Shown in pieces: positions 16,623-23,762 of a stretch of 64,000 nt of DNA. Every line of letters begins with the position of its first letter. Positions within the stretch are counted from its first letter, which is position 1. Under the pieces are notes generated by a model, which had not been told where the DNA came from, ran no database searches, and worked only from the letters and a program-made list of their open reading frames with translations. This DNA comes from SCTD01 sp963784675 (GTDB lineage: Bacteria > Actinomycetota > Actinomycetes > Mycobacteriales > SCTD01): positions 372,001-436,000 of the forward strand of contig CAWASE010000019.1 of NCBI GenBank assembly GCA_963784675.1. Direction: 5' to 3'. Position numbers and translations under genes: made by a program.

Positions 16623-16633
16623 GACACCCCACC
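16623..16633. repeat. 11-bp direct repeat, copy 1 (IS right end)
   Basis: GACACCCCACC lies between the transposase stop and the rlpA-like gene. The identical 11-mer is at 17946-17956 on the other side of the transposase. It is either a boundary repeat or a guide/target match of the element's RNA. Confidence 0.6.
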
Positions 16634-16644
16634 CCTGTAACGCG

Positions 16645-17871
16645 TCAAGCTGCGGCGAGTTCGGGGTTGCGACGGGTCCAGGCGAGGTGCTCGTCGTAGG
16701 GATGTCTGGTGTTGAGGCAGTGGTGGAGCTGGCCGAGGAGCTTGTTGGCCAGGCGTCGTAGGGCGGCGTTGTGGTTGTCGCCGGCGGCGCGGCGGGCGTC
16801 GTAGTAGGCGCGGGCGCCTGGGCTCTTGGTGAGGGCGCTAAAGGCCCATAGGTAGCAGGCGTCGGCCAGGCGCTTGTTGCGGATGTGCCGAGCCAGGACG
16901 GTCCGGCTGCGGCCGGAGGCGCGGGTGATGGGGCTGGTTCCGGCGTAGTTGCGGCGGCTGGCAGCATCAGCGAAGCGGGTGCGGTCATCGCCGAACTCGC
17001 TGAGCACCCGGGCGCCGAGGACGAGACCGAGTCCGGGAAGACTGTCGATGATCTCGGCGTCCGGGTGCTGCTCAAAAGACGGTTCGAGCGCTGCCTGCAG
17101 GTCCCGCACGGCCTGGTCGGCTCCGCGTAGAGCGACCACGAGCGCTGCTGCGGCGATGCCCATCGCCTGCTCGACCGGCTGGCTCTGACGCAGCTGCTCG
17201 GCTGCAAAGACCTCGACCAGGCGGGCGGCGTCGTCCGGGCGGGTCCCCCGGCCGGCGGCGCGAAGCAGGTCGGTCAGGTTCGCCCGAGTGAGCGCGGCAG
17301 CGGCCGCCGGTGTCGGGGCGGCAGCAAGCACGGTCACTGCCGTGCGGCTGGTCAGGTCCGGAAAGGCCTGCAGCGCCGCGGAGAAGTACTCACGCAACAG
17401 CGAACGGAGCCGGTTCGCGGTCTGTTGACGGTGCCAGACCGCGTCCTGGTGCGCCCTGGCCAGGACCCGCAGAGCGGCGAGCTCGACGGTGTCGTCCGGC
17501 AACGGTCGGTGAGCATGCCGATCGGTCCGCAGCAGGTCAGCCAGCACCAGCGCGTCGCCGGGGTCGGACTTGGCGCCCGACACCGTCCAGCGGTCGCGGT
17601 AACGACTGACGGCCTTCGGGTTGACCGCGAACACCCGATGACCCGAGGCGCGTAGCGCCGCGACGAGCAAGCCGCGGTCGGTCTCGATGGCGATGTCGAT
17701 CGGCACGAACGTGTCGCTGCTGCTGTGCTCGGCCAGCAGCCAGCTCAACTCGCTGAAACCGGCCAGGTCATCGGTGATGCGCCGCTTGGCCAGCAGCCTG
17801 CCCTGGCCGTCGACCAGAGCGACGTCGTGATGACGCTCGGCCCAGTCGATCCCGCAAAAGATCTCTCCCAA
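16645..17871 (-). CDS. IS110-family transposase
   Basis: 408 residues. The N-terminal RuvC-like DEDD domain starts with IFCGIDWAERHHDVALVD (first Asp), followed by VPIDIAIETDRGLL, AVNPKAVSRYRDRW and SGAKSDPGDALVLADLL (later acidic residues). The C-terminal Tnp_20 part has IDSLPGLGLVLGARVLSEFGDD and RRNYAGTSPITRASG, which contains the serine of the second active site. Full length with no frameshift, so probably active. Such recombinases are directed by a structured bridge RNA encoded at the element end. Transcription runs towards the rlpA-like gene. Confidence 0.92.
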   Translation of the reverse strand: MGEIFCGIDWAERHHDVALVDGQGRLLAKRRITDDLAGFSELSWLLAEHSSSDTFVPIDIAIETDRGLLVAALRASGHRVFAVNPKAVSRYRDRWTVSGAKSDPGDALVLADLLRTDRHAHRPLPDDTVELAALRVLARAHQDAVWHRQQTANRLRSLLREYFSAALQAFPDLTSRTAVTVLAAAPTPAAAAALTRANLTDLLRAAGRGTRPDDAARLVEVFAAEQLRQSQPVEQAMGIAAAALVVALRGADQAVRDLQAALEPSFEQHPDAEIIDSLPGLGLVLGARVLSEFGDDRTRFADAASRRNYAGTSPITRASGRSRTVLARHIRNKRLADACYLWAFSALTKSPGARAYYDARRAAGDNHNAALRRLANKLLGQLHHCLNTRHPYDEHLAWTRRNPELAAA

Positions 17872-18060
17872 CGTGTCCCTCCTCGTGTCCGACCGGTCGA
17901 GCCGAGGAGGCCGCGCGGCGACCTAATGGACAGCGCTCCAGACGCGACACCCCACCAGCCGACAGCAGACTCCAGCGACCGGCGGGGTCACGATCTAGCC
18001 CTAGCGATCATGGTCGCAGGGTCCTGCAGTGGTGTCCCCGCCGGCGGCTCAGGTCGCAGA
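17872..18060 (-). ncRNA. Candidate IS110 bridge RNA region
   Basis: The 189 bp upstream of the transposase have no ORF of their own but are rich in dyads: a 9-bp inverted pair CCGGCGGGG (17979-17987) / CCCCGCCGG (18036-18044) encloses a GCAGG-GT-CCTGC hairpin (18016-18027) and a CTAG-CC-CTAG dyad near 17994-18003. IS110-group elements encode a roughly 180-nt bridge RNA here, transcribed in the transposase direction. The 11-mer at 17946 that also occurs at the other IS end could be a guide segment. No covariation test was possible. Confidence 0.35.
17946..17956. repeat. 11-bp direct repeat, copy 2
   Basis: GACACCCCACC, identical to 16623-16633, about 75 bp upstream of the transposase start. 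Confidence 0.6.
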
Positions 18061-18099
18061 CAACCGCAAGATCGACCCCGCGACTGGCTGCGGTCCCAT

Positions 18100-18105
18100 T
18101 AGGGT
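18100..18105 (+). promoter_or_regulatory. Candidate -10 box of the phosphofructokinase gene
   Basis: TAGGGT about 50 nt before the ATG, leaving a short leader with AGGAGG at 18144. The -35 region is not convincing. Confidence 0.35.
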
Positions 18106-18154
18106 CCGCTGCAGTCGGGTCCGACGGAGGCCCGTGCGCTGGCAGGAGGCAGTC

Positions 18155-19180
18155 ATGAGGATCGGCGTGCTCACCGGCGGGGGCGACTGCCCGGGACTGA
18201 ACGCGGTCATCCGCGGGGTGGTGCGCAAGGGCTCGGAGGTGCACGGTCACGAGTTCGTCGGCTTCCGCGACGGCTGGCGCGGCCCGCTCGAGGGCCTGAC
18301 GATGCCGCTGGACGTCAGCGCGACCCGCGGCATCCTGCCTCGCGGCGGGACCATCCTGGGCAGCAGCCGGACCAACCCGCTCAAGGTCGACGGCGGTGTC
18401 GAGAAGGTGCGCGCCAATCTGGCCGCGGTCGGCGTCGACGCGCTGGTCGCGATCGGCGGCGAAGACACCCTCGGGGTCGCGACCGAGCTCGCTGCCGCCG
18501 GGCTGACGGTGGTCGGCGTGCCCAAGACCATCGACAACGACCTCGGCGCGACCGACTACACGTTCGGTTTCGACACGGCCGTCACCATCGCGACCGAGGC
18601 GATCGACAGGCTGCACACCACGGCCGAGAGCCACCACCGAGCCTTGGTCGTGGAGGTCATGGGCCGGCACGCCGGCTGGATCGCGCTGCACTCCGGCCTG
18701 GCCGGCGGAGCGAACGTCATCCTCATCCCGGAACGGCCCTTCGACGTCGAGCAGGTCTGCCGCTACGTCGAGATGCGTTTCGAGAAGGAGTACGCGCCCA
18801 TCATCGTCGTCGCCGAGGGGGCGGTGCCGGTCGAGGGTCAGATGGCCACCCAGCAGGGCGATCTGGACGCCTTCGGCCACGTGCGGCTCGGCGGGATCGG
18901 CCAGTGGCTCGAGCGCGAGATCGAGCAGCGCACCGGCAAGGAGGCCCGGGCGACGGTGCTCGGTCACGTGCAGCGCGGTGGATCGCCGACCGCCTACGAC
19001 CGGGTCCTCGCCACCCGGTTCGGCCTGCACGCCGCGGATGCCGTGCACGAGGGCGACAGCGGCGTGATGGTGGCGCTGCAGGGCACCGACATCGTCCGGG
19101 TGCCGCTCGAGGAGGCGACGCGCGAGCTCAAGACCGTGCCGCTCGAGCGCTACGCCGAGGCCGAGGTCTTCTTCGGCTGA
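18155..19180 (+). CDS. pfkA: 6-phosphofructokinase, PPi-type active site
   Basis: 341 residues of PFK group A: phosphate loop GVLTGGGDCPGLNAVIRG, GGEDTLG, catalytic PKTIDNDLGATDYTFGFDTA, and MGRHAGWIAL for the sugar phosphate. Position 104 is Asp (GGED) and 124 is Lys (PKTIDND), counted from ATG 18155. In this family Gly104 marks ATP-dependent enzymes, whereas Asp104 with Lys124 marks pyrophosphate-dependent ones such as that of Amycolatopsis methanolica. I therefore infer a reversible PPi-PFK. The ATG is preceded by AGGAGG. The 3' end overlaps the convergent small membrane protein gene by 31 bp. Confidence 0.88.
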   Translation: MRIGVLTGGGDCPGLNAVIRGVVRKGSEVHGHEFVGFRDGWRGPLEGLTMPLDVSATRGILPRGGTILGSSRTNPLKVDGGVEKVRANLAAVGVDALVAIGGEDTLGVATELAAAGLTVVGVPKTIDNDLGATDYTFGFDTAVTIATEAIDRLHTTAESHHRALVVEVMGRHAGWIALHSGLAGGANVILIPERPFDVEQVCRYVEMRFEKEYAPIIVVAEGAVPVEGQMATQQGDLDAFGHVRLGGIGQWLEREIEQRTGKEARATVLGHVQRGGSPTAYDRVLATRFGLHAADAVHEGDSGVMVALQGTDIVRVPLEEATRELKTVPLERYAEAEVFFG

Positions 19181-19497
19181 GCTCTGCGTACCGCGACGAC
19201 GACCGCCGCCAGGGCCTGCAGCAGGAACAGCGCGCCCAGGCCGTAGATGCTGACGCCGCCGACAGCCAGCAGCAGGGCCAGGCTCGCCCAGGTCAGGGCC
19301 ACGGTCGTGCCGACGCCCCGCGGCAGGCACGAGCCGAGCACCGCCAGGGCCAGCGGCAGCGCGAAGGCTCCGCCCAGCAGCAGGTCCGTCGCCGCGAACG
19401 GCAGGCCGTCGTGGGGCCGCGCCACCCACAGCGTCGGTGGCAGGTCCGCGAGCAGGCACGCCACCAGGCCCGCACTCGGTGGTCGCACGCCGCTCAT
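19150..19497 (-). CDS. Small multi-pass membrane protein
   Basis: 115 residues with about three hydrophobic helices (FAATDLLLGGAFALPLALAVLG, TTVALTWASLALLLAVGGVSIY, LGALFLLQALAAVVVAV) and a basic C-terminus. The ATG at 19497 has a strong ribosome site, GGAGGTGACC, directly upstream, which supports it being real. Convergent with and overlapping the phosphofructokinase gene; divergent from class II DAHP synthase with a gap of about 90 bp. No family recognised. Confidence 0.6.
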   Translation of the reverse strand: MSGVRPPSAGLVACLLADLPPTLWVARPHDGLPFAATDLLLGGAFALPLALAVLGSCLPRGVGTTVALTWASLALLLAVGGVSIYGLGALFLLQALAAVVVAVRRAQPKKTSASA

Positions 19498-19575
19498 GGT
19501 CACCTCCGTCGGGGCCCCTCGACCTCCCGGCGCAGCATCCCACCGCACGGCTCGGGAGCGGACGGTCCTGCGCAC

Positions 19576-19581
19576 TACCGT
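19576..19581 (+). promoter_or_regulatory. -10 box for leaderless class II DAHP synthase mRNA
   Basis: TACCGT followed by 7 nt and then GTG 19589. The spacing matches other TANNNT-to-start junctions in this window and is the main reason for choosing that start. Confidence 0.4.
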
Positions 19582-19588
19582 GGTGCAG

Positions 19589-20956
19589 GTGACCGCGACG
19601 CTCGACAACAGCACCCCTGACCTGGGCCTGGACGCCTGGCGTGCCCTCCCGGCCGTGCAGCAGCCGCGGTGGCCCGACGCGGCCGAGCTCGCGGCGGTCG
19701 CCCGCACGCTGGCCGAGGTCCCGCCGCTGGTGCAGCCGACCGAGTGCGACGCGCTGCGGGTCCGGTTGGCCTCGGTCGCCGCGGGCGAGGCCTTCCTGCT
19801 CCAGGGCGGTGACTGCGCCGAGACGTTCGCGGCCAACACCGCTGAGGGCATCCGCGGCAAGGTGCGCACCCTGCTGCAGATGGCCGTCGTCCTGACCTAC
19901 GGCGCGAGCCTGCCGGTGGTCAAGGTCGGTCGTCTGGCCGGGCAGTATGCCAAGCCTCGCAGCAGCGACGTCGAGGCGTCGACCGGCCTGCCGTCCTACC
20001 GCGGGGACGCGGTCAACGACCTGCACGGCGACCGCACCCCCGATCCGCAGCGGCTCGTGCGCGCGTACGCCAACAGCGCTGCCACGTTGAACTTCATGCG
20101 GGCGATGGCCGGTGACGGCAGCGCCGACCTCGCCGCCGTCCACGACTGGAACACCGGCTTCGTCCGCTCCAGCCCGGCGCACCAGCGCTATGAGGTGCTG
20201 GCCCGCGACATCGACCGGGCGCTGGCCTTCATGCGGGCCTGCGGGCTGGACCTGGAGGGCATGCCCGTCACGCACGGCGTCGAGCTGTACTCCAGCCACG
20301 AGGCGCTGCTGCTGGAGTACGAGCGCGCGCTCACCCGTACCGACGACCGCACCGGCGCGCCGTACGACCTGTCGGCGCACATGGTGTGGATCGGCGAGCG
20401 CACCCGCGACCTGGACGGCGCCCACGTCGATTTCGTCGCGCGGTTGGCCAACCCGATCGGCGTCAAGCTCGGCCCCACCACCGATCCGCGCACCGCGGTC
20501 GCGCTGTGCCGACGGCTCGACCCCGGCAACGAGCCGGGACGGCTGACGCTCATCGCCCGGATGGGCGCCGGCAAGGTGCGCGACGTGCTCCCGGCCATCG
20601 TCGACGCGGTCGAGCGCGACCGCGGACCGCGGAGCGTCGTGTGGGAGTGCGACCCGATGCACGGCAACACCACCGAGACGCCCAGCGGCTACAAGACCCG
20701 CCACTTCGACGACGTCATGGACGAGGTCAAGGGCTTCTTCGAGGTCCACGCCGACCTGCGGACGTGGGCGGGCGGCGTGCACGTCGAGCTGTCGGGCGAC
20801 GACGTCACCGAGTGCCTCGGCGGCGCCCAGCAGCTGACCGACGCCGACCTGGCCGGTCGCTACGAGACGGCCTGCGACCCGCGGCTGAACACCAACCAGG
20901 CGCTGGAGCTGTCTTTTCTGGTCGCCGAGATGCTGCAGGCGCGACGGGACCGCTGA
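19589..20956 (+). CDS. aroH: Class II 3-deoxy-7-phosphoheptulonate synthase
   Basis: 455 residues of type II (plant/actinobacterial) DAHP synthase, which condenses phosphoenolpyruvate and erythrose 4-phosphate as the first shikimate step. Marks are FLLQGGDCAETF (metal-binding Cys), VGRLAGQYAKPRS, THGVELYSSHEALLLEYE, GIKLGPTT-like VKLGPTTDPRTA, LIARMGAGKVRD, WECDPMHGNT and the late HVELSGDDVTECLGG. Several GTG codons are possible; 19589 fits both the family N-terminus and the upstream -10 box. Its last seven codons are the first part of the 52-bp tandem repeat that follows. Confidence 0.92.
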   Translation: MTATLDNSTPDLGLDAWRALPAVQQPRWPDAAELAAVARTLAEVPPLVQPTECDALRVRLASVAAGEAFLLQGGDCAETFAANTAEGIRGKVRTLLQMAVVLTYGASLPVVKVGRLAGQYAKPRSSDVEASTGLPSYRGDAVNDLHGDRTPDPQRLVRAYANSAATLNFMRAMAGDGSADLAAVHDWNTGFVRSSPAHQRYEVLARDIDRALAFMRACGLDLEGMPVTHGVELYSSHEALLLEYERALTRTDDRTGAPYDLSAHMVWIGERTRDLDGAHVDFVARLANPIGVKLGPTTDPRTAVALCRRLDPGNEPGRLTLIARMGAGKVRDVLPAIVDAVERDRGPRSVVWECDPMHGNTTETPSGYKTRHFDDVMDEVKGFFEVHADLRTWAGGVHVELSGDDVTECLGGAQQLTDADLAGRYETACDPRLNTNQALELSFLVAEMLQARRDR

Positions 20957-21217
20957 CGTCCCCGAGTGGGGTCGTCACCGGGAGCTGCAGGCGCGACGGG
21001 ACCGCTGACGTCCCCGAGTGGGGTCGTCACCGGGAGCTGCAGGCGCGACGGGACCGCTGACGTCCCTGAGTGGGGTCGTCACCGGGAGCTGCAGGCGCGA
21101 CGGGACCGCTGACGTCCCTGAGTGGGGTCGTCACCGGGAGCTGCAGGCGCGACGGGACCGCTGACGTCCCTGAGTGGGGTCGTCACCGGGAGCTGCAGGC
21201 GCGATGGGACCGCTGAC
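20933..21217. repeat. 52-bp tandem repeat array, five and a half copies
   Basis: Units start at 20933, 20985, 21037, 21089, 21141 and 21193 (the last partial). Copy 1 contains the final codons of the DAHP synthase (LQARRDR and stop). Each full unit carries a hairpin: GACG-T-CCCC, loop GAGT, GGGG-T-CGTC. In copies 3-5 one C is T, which still pairs as a G-U wobble in RNA. Located between two convergent genes, so it may act as a stacked terminator. Confidence 0.9.
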
Positions 21218-21229
21218 CTTTCGCCGCGC

Positions 21230-22591
21230 TCAGTCTGCGGTGAAGGTGGCGGAGGTCGTGCTGTCGCCGTCGGTGGCGCGGACGGTGTGGTCGCCCGGCA
21301 GGTTGGCGGGATCCTGCGCGGCAAGCGTCACGGTGAAGCGCCCACGCTCGTCCGGCACCGCGGTGGCGCTGGAGCCGGTCGGTCGGCCGGTCGGGTCCAG
21401 ATAGGTGAGGGTGACGTCGATCCCCGGCATCCAGCCGGCACCGTCGACGGTCAGCGTCGTCCCGTTGGGCCCGTTCGGCGGGTCGATCGTGATGGCGAGC
21501 TCGTCGACGGCCGGCGCGGGAGAGGGCTGCGGGGGCGGCGGCGGCGGAGGCGGTGAGGGCGACGGGATGACGAACACGCGGGTCTGCGGCGGCGCCTCGC
21601 GGACCGTCGCCGGGGAGCGGACCACCTCCGCGACCTGCGGGCTCGGCGAGAGCAGCGCGACGCCGGCCGGCAGCTGACCGGCGGTGCCGGCCACGCTGTC
21701 GACGCCGCCGCTACGGCTCAGCAGCAGCCCCAGGCCGAGGCCGGCGAGCAGGGCCAGCACGATGCCGAGGGCGGCCAGCAGCGGCGACAGCAGCCGCGGG
21801 TCTTCCTCCTGCTCGAGCTCGTACAGCTGCTGCTCGTACTCGGCCAGCTCGGCGCGGTTGGGCAGCAGGGCGAGCGAGACCTCCTCGGCCCGGTCCAGCG
21901 CGGCCTGCCGGTCGGTGGCACGCAGCGCGACGACGCTCAGGCCGGTGAGCAGCAGGTGGGCGCGCTGCTGGGCGTCGACGACGGCGCGGCAGGCGGAGCA
22001 CGACAGCGCGTGCCGCCGCGCCGTGGCGTCGGGCGCGGCCACCGGGCCGCCCTCACCCAGCCGGGCCAGTGCGGCGAGGTCGTCCTGGTGGGACGGGATC
22101 GTCGGCGAGGTCTCGGCGTCGACGATCTCCAGGAACGCGAGCCTGGCCCGCGCGACGAGCGCCATCGCGCCGGCGGCGTCGGTGCCGAGCGCGGCACCGG
22201 TCGAGACCGCCGGCAGGTCGTAGGAGTCACGCAGCAGCAGCGCGATCCGGTCGCGCTCGGGCAGCTGCTCCAGCCCCTCGGCGAGCAGCTTCTGGTCGCT
22301 GTCGGAAGACAGCAGGCCGCCGCCGCGCGGCAGGTCGACGGCGCGGGCCGCCACCCGGCGGCTGAGCACGCGGGCGCGCGCGACCCACCAGCCGACGGCG
22401 TCCTCGACCGACTCCGGTTGCGCCGCAACGACCTCGACGAGGTCGATCGCCGAGGTCTCGACGACCTCGACAGCGGCGTCCGCGTCGCAGCCCAGCCGGC
22501 GGACGAGATCGTGCACCCGGTCCAGGTGGACGCGGACGGCCGTGACGAGGTCTTCGGCGGCGACGCCCGCCGGTTGCACGCCCTCGGTCAT
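21230..22591 (-). CDS. Sigma-70-like membrane protein with zinc-finger-like segment and C-terminal Ig-like domain
   Basis: 453 residues. The N-terminal 180 residues resemble an ECF-type sigma factor, with a clear region 4-like part (LEQLPERDRIALLLRDSYDLPAVSTGAALG); region 2 is weak. Next comes HALSCSACRAVVDAQQRAH, like the His/Cys motif of zinc-binding anti-sigma factors, then a transmembrane helix (LLAALGIVLALLAGLGLGLLL), a Pro-rich stretch and an extracellular beta-sandwich (ITIDPPNGPNGTTLTVDGAGW). So sigma-like and anti-sigma-like parts lie on one chain. Five nt downstream of aroF, with its own TAGGCT box. Whether it still binds RNA polymerase is unknown. Confidence 0.72.
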   Translation of the reverse strand: MTEGVQPAGVAAEDLVTAVRVHLDRVHDLVRRLGCDADAAVEVVETSAIDLVEVVAAQPESVEDAVGWWVARARVLSRRVAARAVDLPRGGGLLSSDSDQKLLAEGLEQLPERDRIALLLRDSYDLPAVSTGAALGTDAAGAMALVARARLAFLEIVDAETSPTIPSHQDDLAALARLGEGGPVAAPDATARRHALSCSACRAVVDAQQRAHLLLTGLSVVALRATDRQAALDRAEEVSLALLPNRAELAEYEQQLYELEQEEDPRLLSPLLAALGIVLALLAGLGLGLLLSRSGGVDSVAGTAGQLPAGVALLSPSPQVAEVVRSPATVREAPPQTRVFVIPSPSPPPPPPPPQPSPAPAVDELAITIDPPNGPNGTTLTVDGAGWMPGIDVTLTYLDPTGRPTGSSATAVPDERGRFTVTLAAQDPANLPGDHTVRATDGDSTTSATFTAD

Positions 22592-22596
22592 GCGGC

Positions 22597-23631
22597 TCAG
22601 CCTAGGACGCGGCGCCCGAGCAGCGGGGGGAAGGCGCGGCAGGCGGCGGCGAGCTCGGCCAGCTCGTCGCCGAACAGCGCCTGCGGGCCGTCGCACAGCG
22701 CCTGCGTGGGGTCGGCGTGCACGTCGACCATGATCGCGTCCGCGCCGGCAGCGATCGCCGAGCGGGCCAGCGGCACGACCAGCTCGCGCTTGCCGGCGCT
22801 GTGCGAGGGGTCGACGACCACGGGCAGGTGCGAGAGCGCGTGCATCATCGGCACGGCACTGACGTCCAAGGTGTTGCGGGTGGCGGTCTCGAAGGTGCGG
22901 ATGCCGCGCTCGCACAGGACGATGTCGGTGTTGCCGCGCTGCGCGATGTACTCCGCCGCCATCAGCCACTCCTCGTAGGTGGCGGTCAGGCCGCGCTTGA
23001 GCATGACGGGCTTGGCCACCGCGCCGACGGCCTGCAGCAGCGGGAAGTTCTGCATGTTGCGGGTGCCGATCTGGAGCATGTCGGCGTGCTCGGCGACGAC
23101 CGCGACGTCCTTGGGATCGACGACCTCGGTGACGACCGGCAGCCCGGTGCGCTCGCGCGCCTCGGCCAGGATCTCCAGACCCTGCACGCCGAGCCCCTGG
23201 AAGGCGTAGGGGCTGGTGCGCGGCTTGTAGGCACCGCCGCGCAGGATCGTCGCACCGGCGTCCTTGGCCATCTGGGCTGCCTGGAAAGTCTGCTCGGGCG
23301 TCTCGACGGCGCACGGCCCGGCGATCAGCACGAACGTCTCCGGGCCGATGTGCGCGGCGGTGGAGCCGGTGCCGCCGACGGTCACGGTCGAGGCGTCCGG
23401 GTGGTTTTCGCGGCTGACCAGCTTGTAGGGCTTGGAGACGCGCACGACCTCGCCGACCCCGGGCATCGCGCGCAGGTTCAGCCCGCCGAAAGCGACGACG
23501 TCGCCGACCAGCCCGACGATCGTGCGCTGCACACCACGGCTGACGAACGCCGACCCGCCGGCACCCTCCACGCGCGCCACGACAGCATCGACCTGTTCCG
23601 GACCAGCGTCCGGGAGCATCACCACGACCAT
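22597..23631 (-). CDS. aroF: Class I 3-deoxy-7-phosphoheptulonate synthase with N-terminal regulatory domain
   Basis: 344 residues: a small ferredoxin/ACT-like N-terminal domain (MVVVMLPDAGPEQVDAVVARVE ...) followed by the class I-beta TIM barrel (LIAGPCAVETPEQ, LRGGAYKPRTSPYAFQG, GTRNMQNFPLL, KPVMLKRGL, VVVDPSHSAGKR, DAIMVDVHADP). Same reaction as the class II enzyme 2 kb away, but the fold subgroup and the regulatory domain differ, so feedback control is probably different. ATG 23631 lies 7 nt after a TAGCGT box, suggesting a leaderless mRNA. Confidence 0.92.
   Translation of the reverse strand: MVVVMLPDAGPEQVDAVVARVEGAGGSAFVSRGVQRTIVGLVGDVVAFGGLNLRAMPGVGEVVRVSKPYKLVSRENHPDASTVTVGGTGSTAAHIGPETFVLIAGPCAVETPEQTFQAAQMAKDAGATILRGGAYKPRTSPYAFQGLGVQGLEILAEARERTGLPVVTEVVDPKDVAVVAEHADMLQIGTRNMQNFPLLQAVGAVAKPVMLKRGLTATYEEWLMAAEYIAQRGNTDIVLCERGIRTFETATRNTLDVSAVPMMHALSHLPVVVDPSHSAGKRELVVPLARSAIAAGADAIMVDVHADPTQALCDGPQALFGDELAELAAACRAFPPLLGRRVLG
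22599..22604 (-). promoter_or_regulatory. -10 box for the sigma-like gene
   Basis: TAGGCT on the minus strand, 7 nt before ATG 22591 and overlapping the aroF stop region. Confidence 0.35.
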
Positions 23632-23638
23632 GGTCGCG

Positions 23639-23644
23639 ACGCTA
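23639..23644 (-). promoter_or_regulatory. -10 box for leaderless aroF mRNA
   Basis: TAGCGT on the minus strand, 7 nt before ATG 23631. Confidence 0.45.
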
Positions 23645-23762
23645 CCGGCAGCCGCGGTCCCGCCGGTCCCGGGACCGGGCAGTGCGCCCGCGTCCGTCCG
23701 CATCCCGACGGACCGGCCAGGGTGCTGCACGGCGTCCGGGGAGGCGGGGGCAGGATGAGCCG

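Larger units (their letters stand above)
16621..18060 (-). mobile_element. IS110-family insertion sequence (ends approximate)
   Basis: One DEDD transposase gene with a very short 3' flank (about 24 bp to the rlpA-like gene) and a longer 5' flank, the layout of IS110-group elements, which carry their bridge RNA upstream of the transposase. IS110 elements lack terminal inverted repeats, so the ends cannot be read directly. I place the left end before the likely promoter of the phosphofructokinase gene (TAGGGT at 18100). An alternative left end is the 11-bp direct repeat at 17946-17956. Confidence 0.6.

Noticed and set aside
16623..17956. 11-bp repeats as a target-site duplication of the IS
   Set aside because: IS110 elements do not make long target duplications, and this reading would leave a left end of about 75 bp, too short for the guide RNA. 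Kept as repeats, not as proven ends.
20933..21217. CRISPR-like array
   Set aside because: The 52-bp units are directly tandem with no unique spacers, and there are no cas genes.
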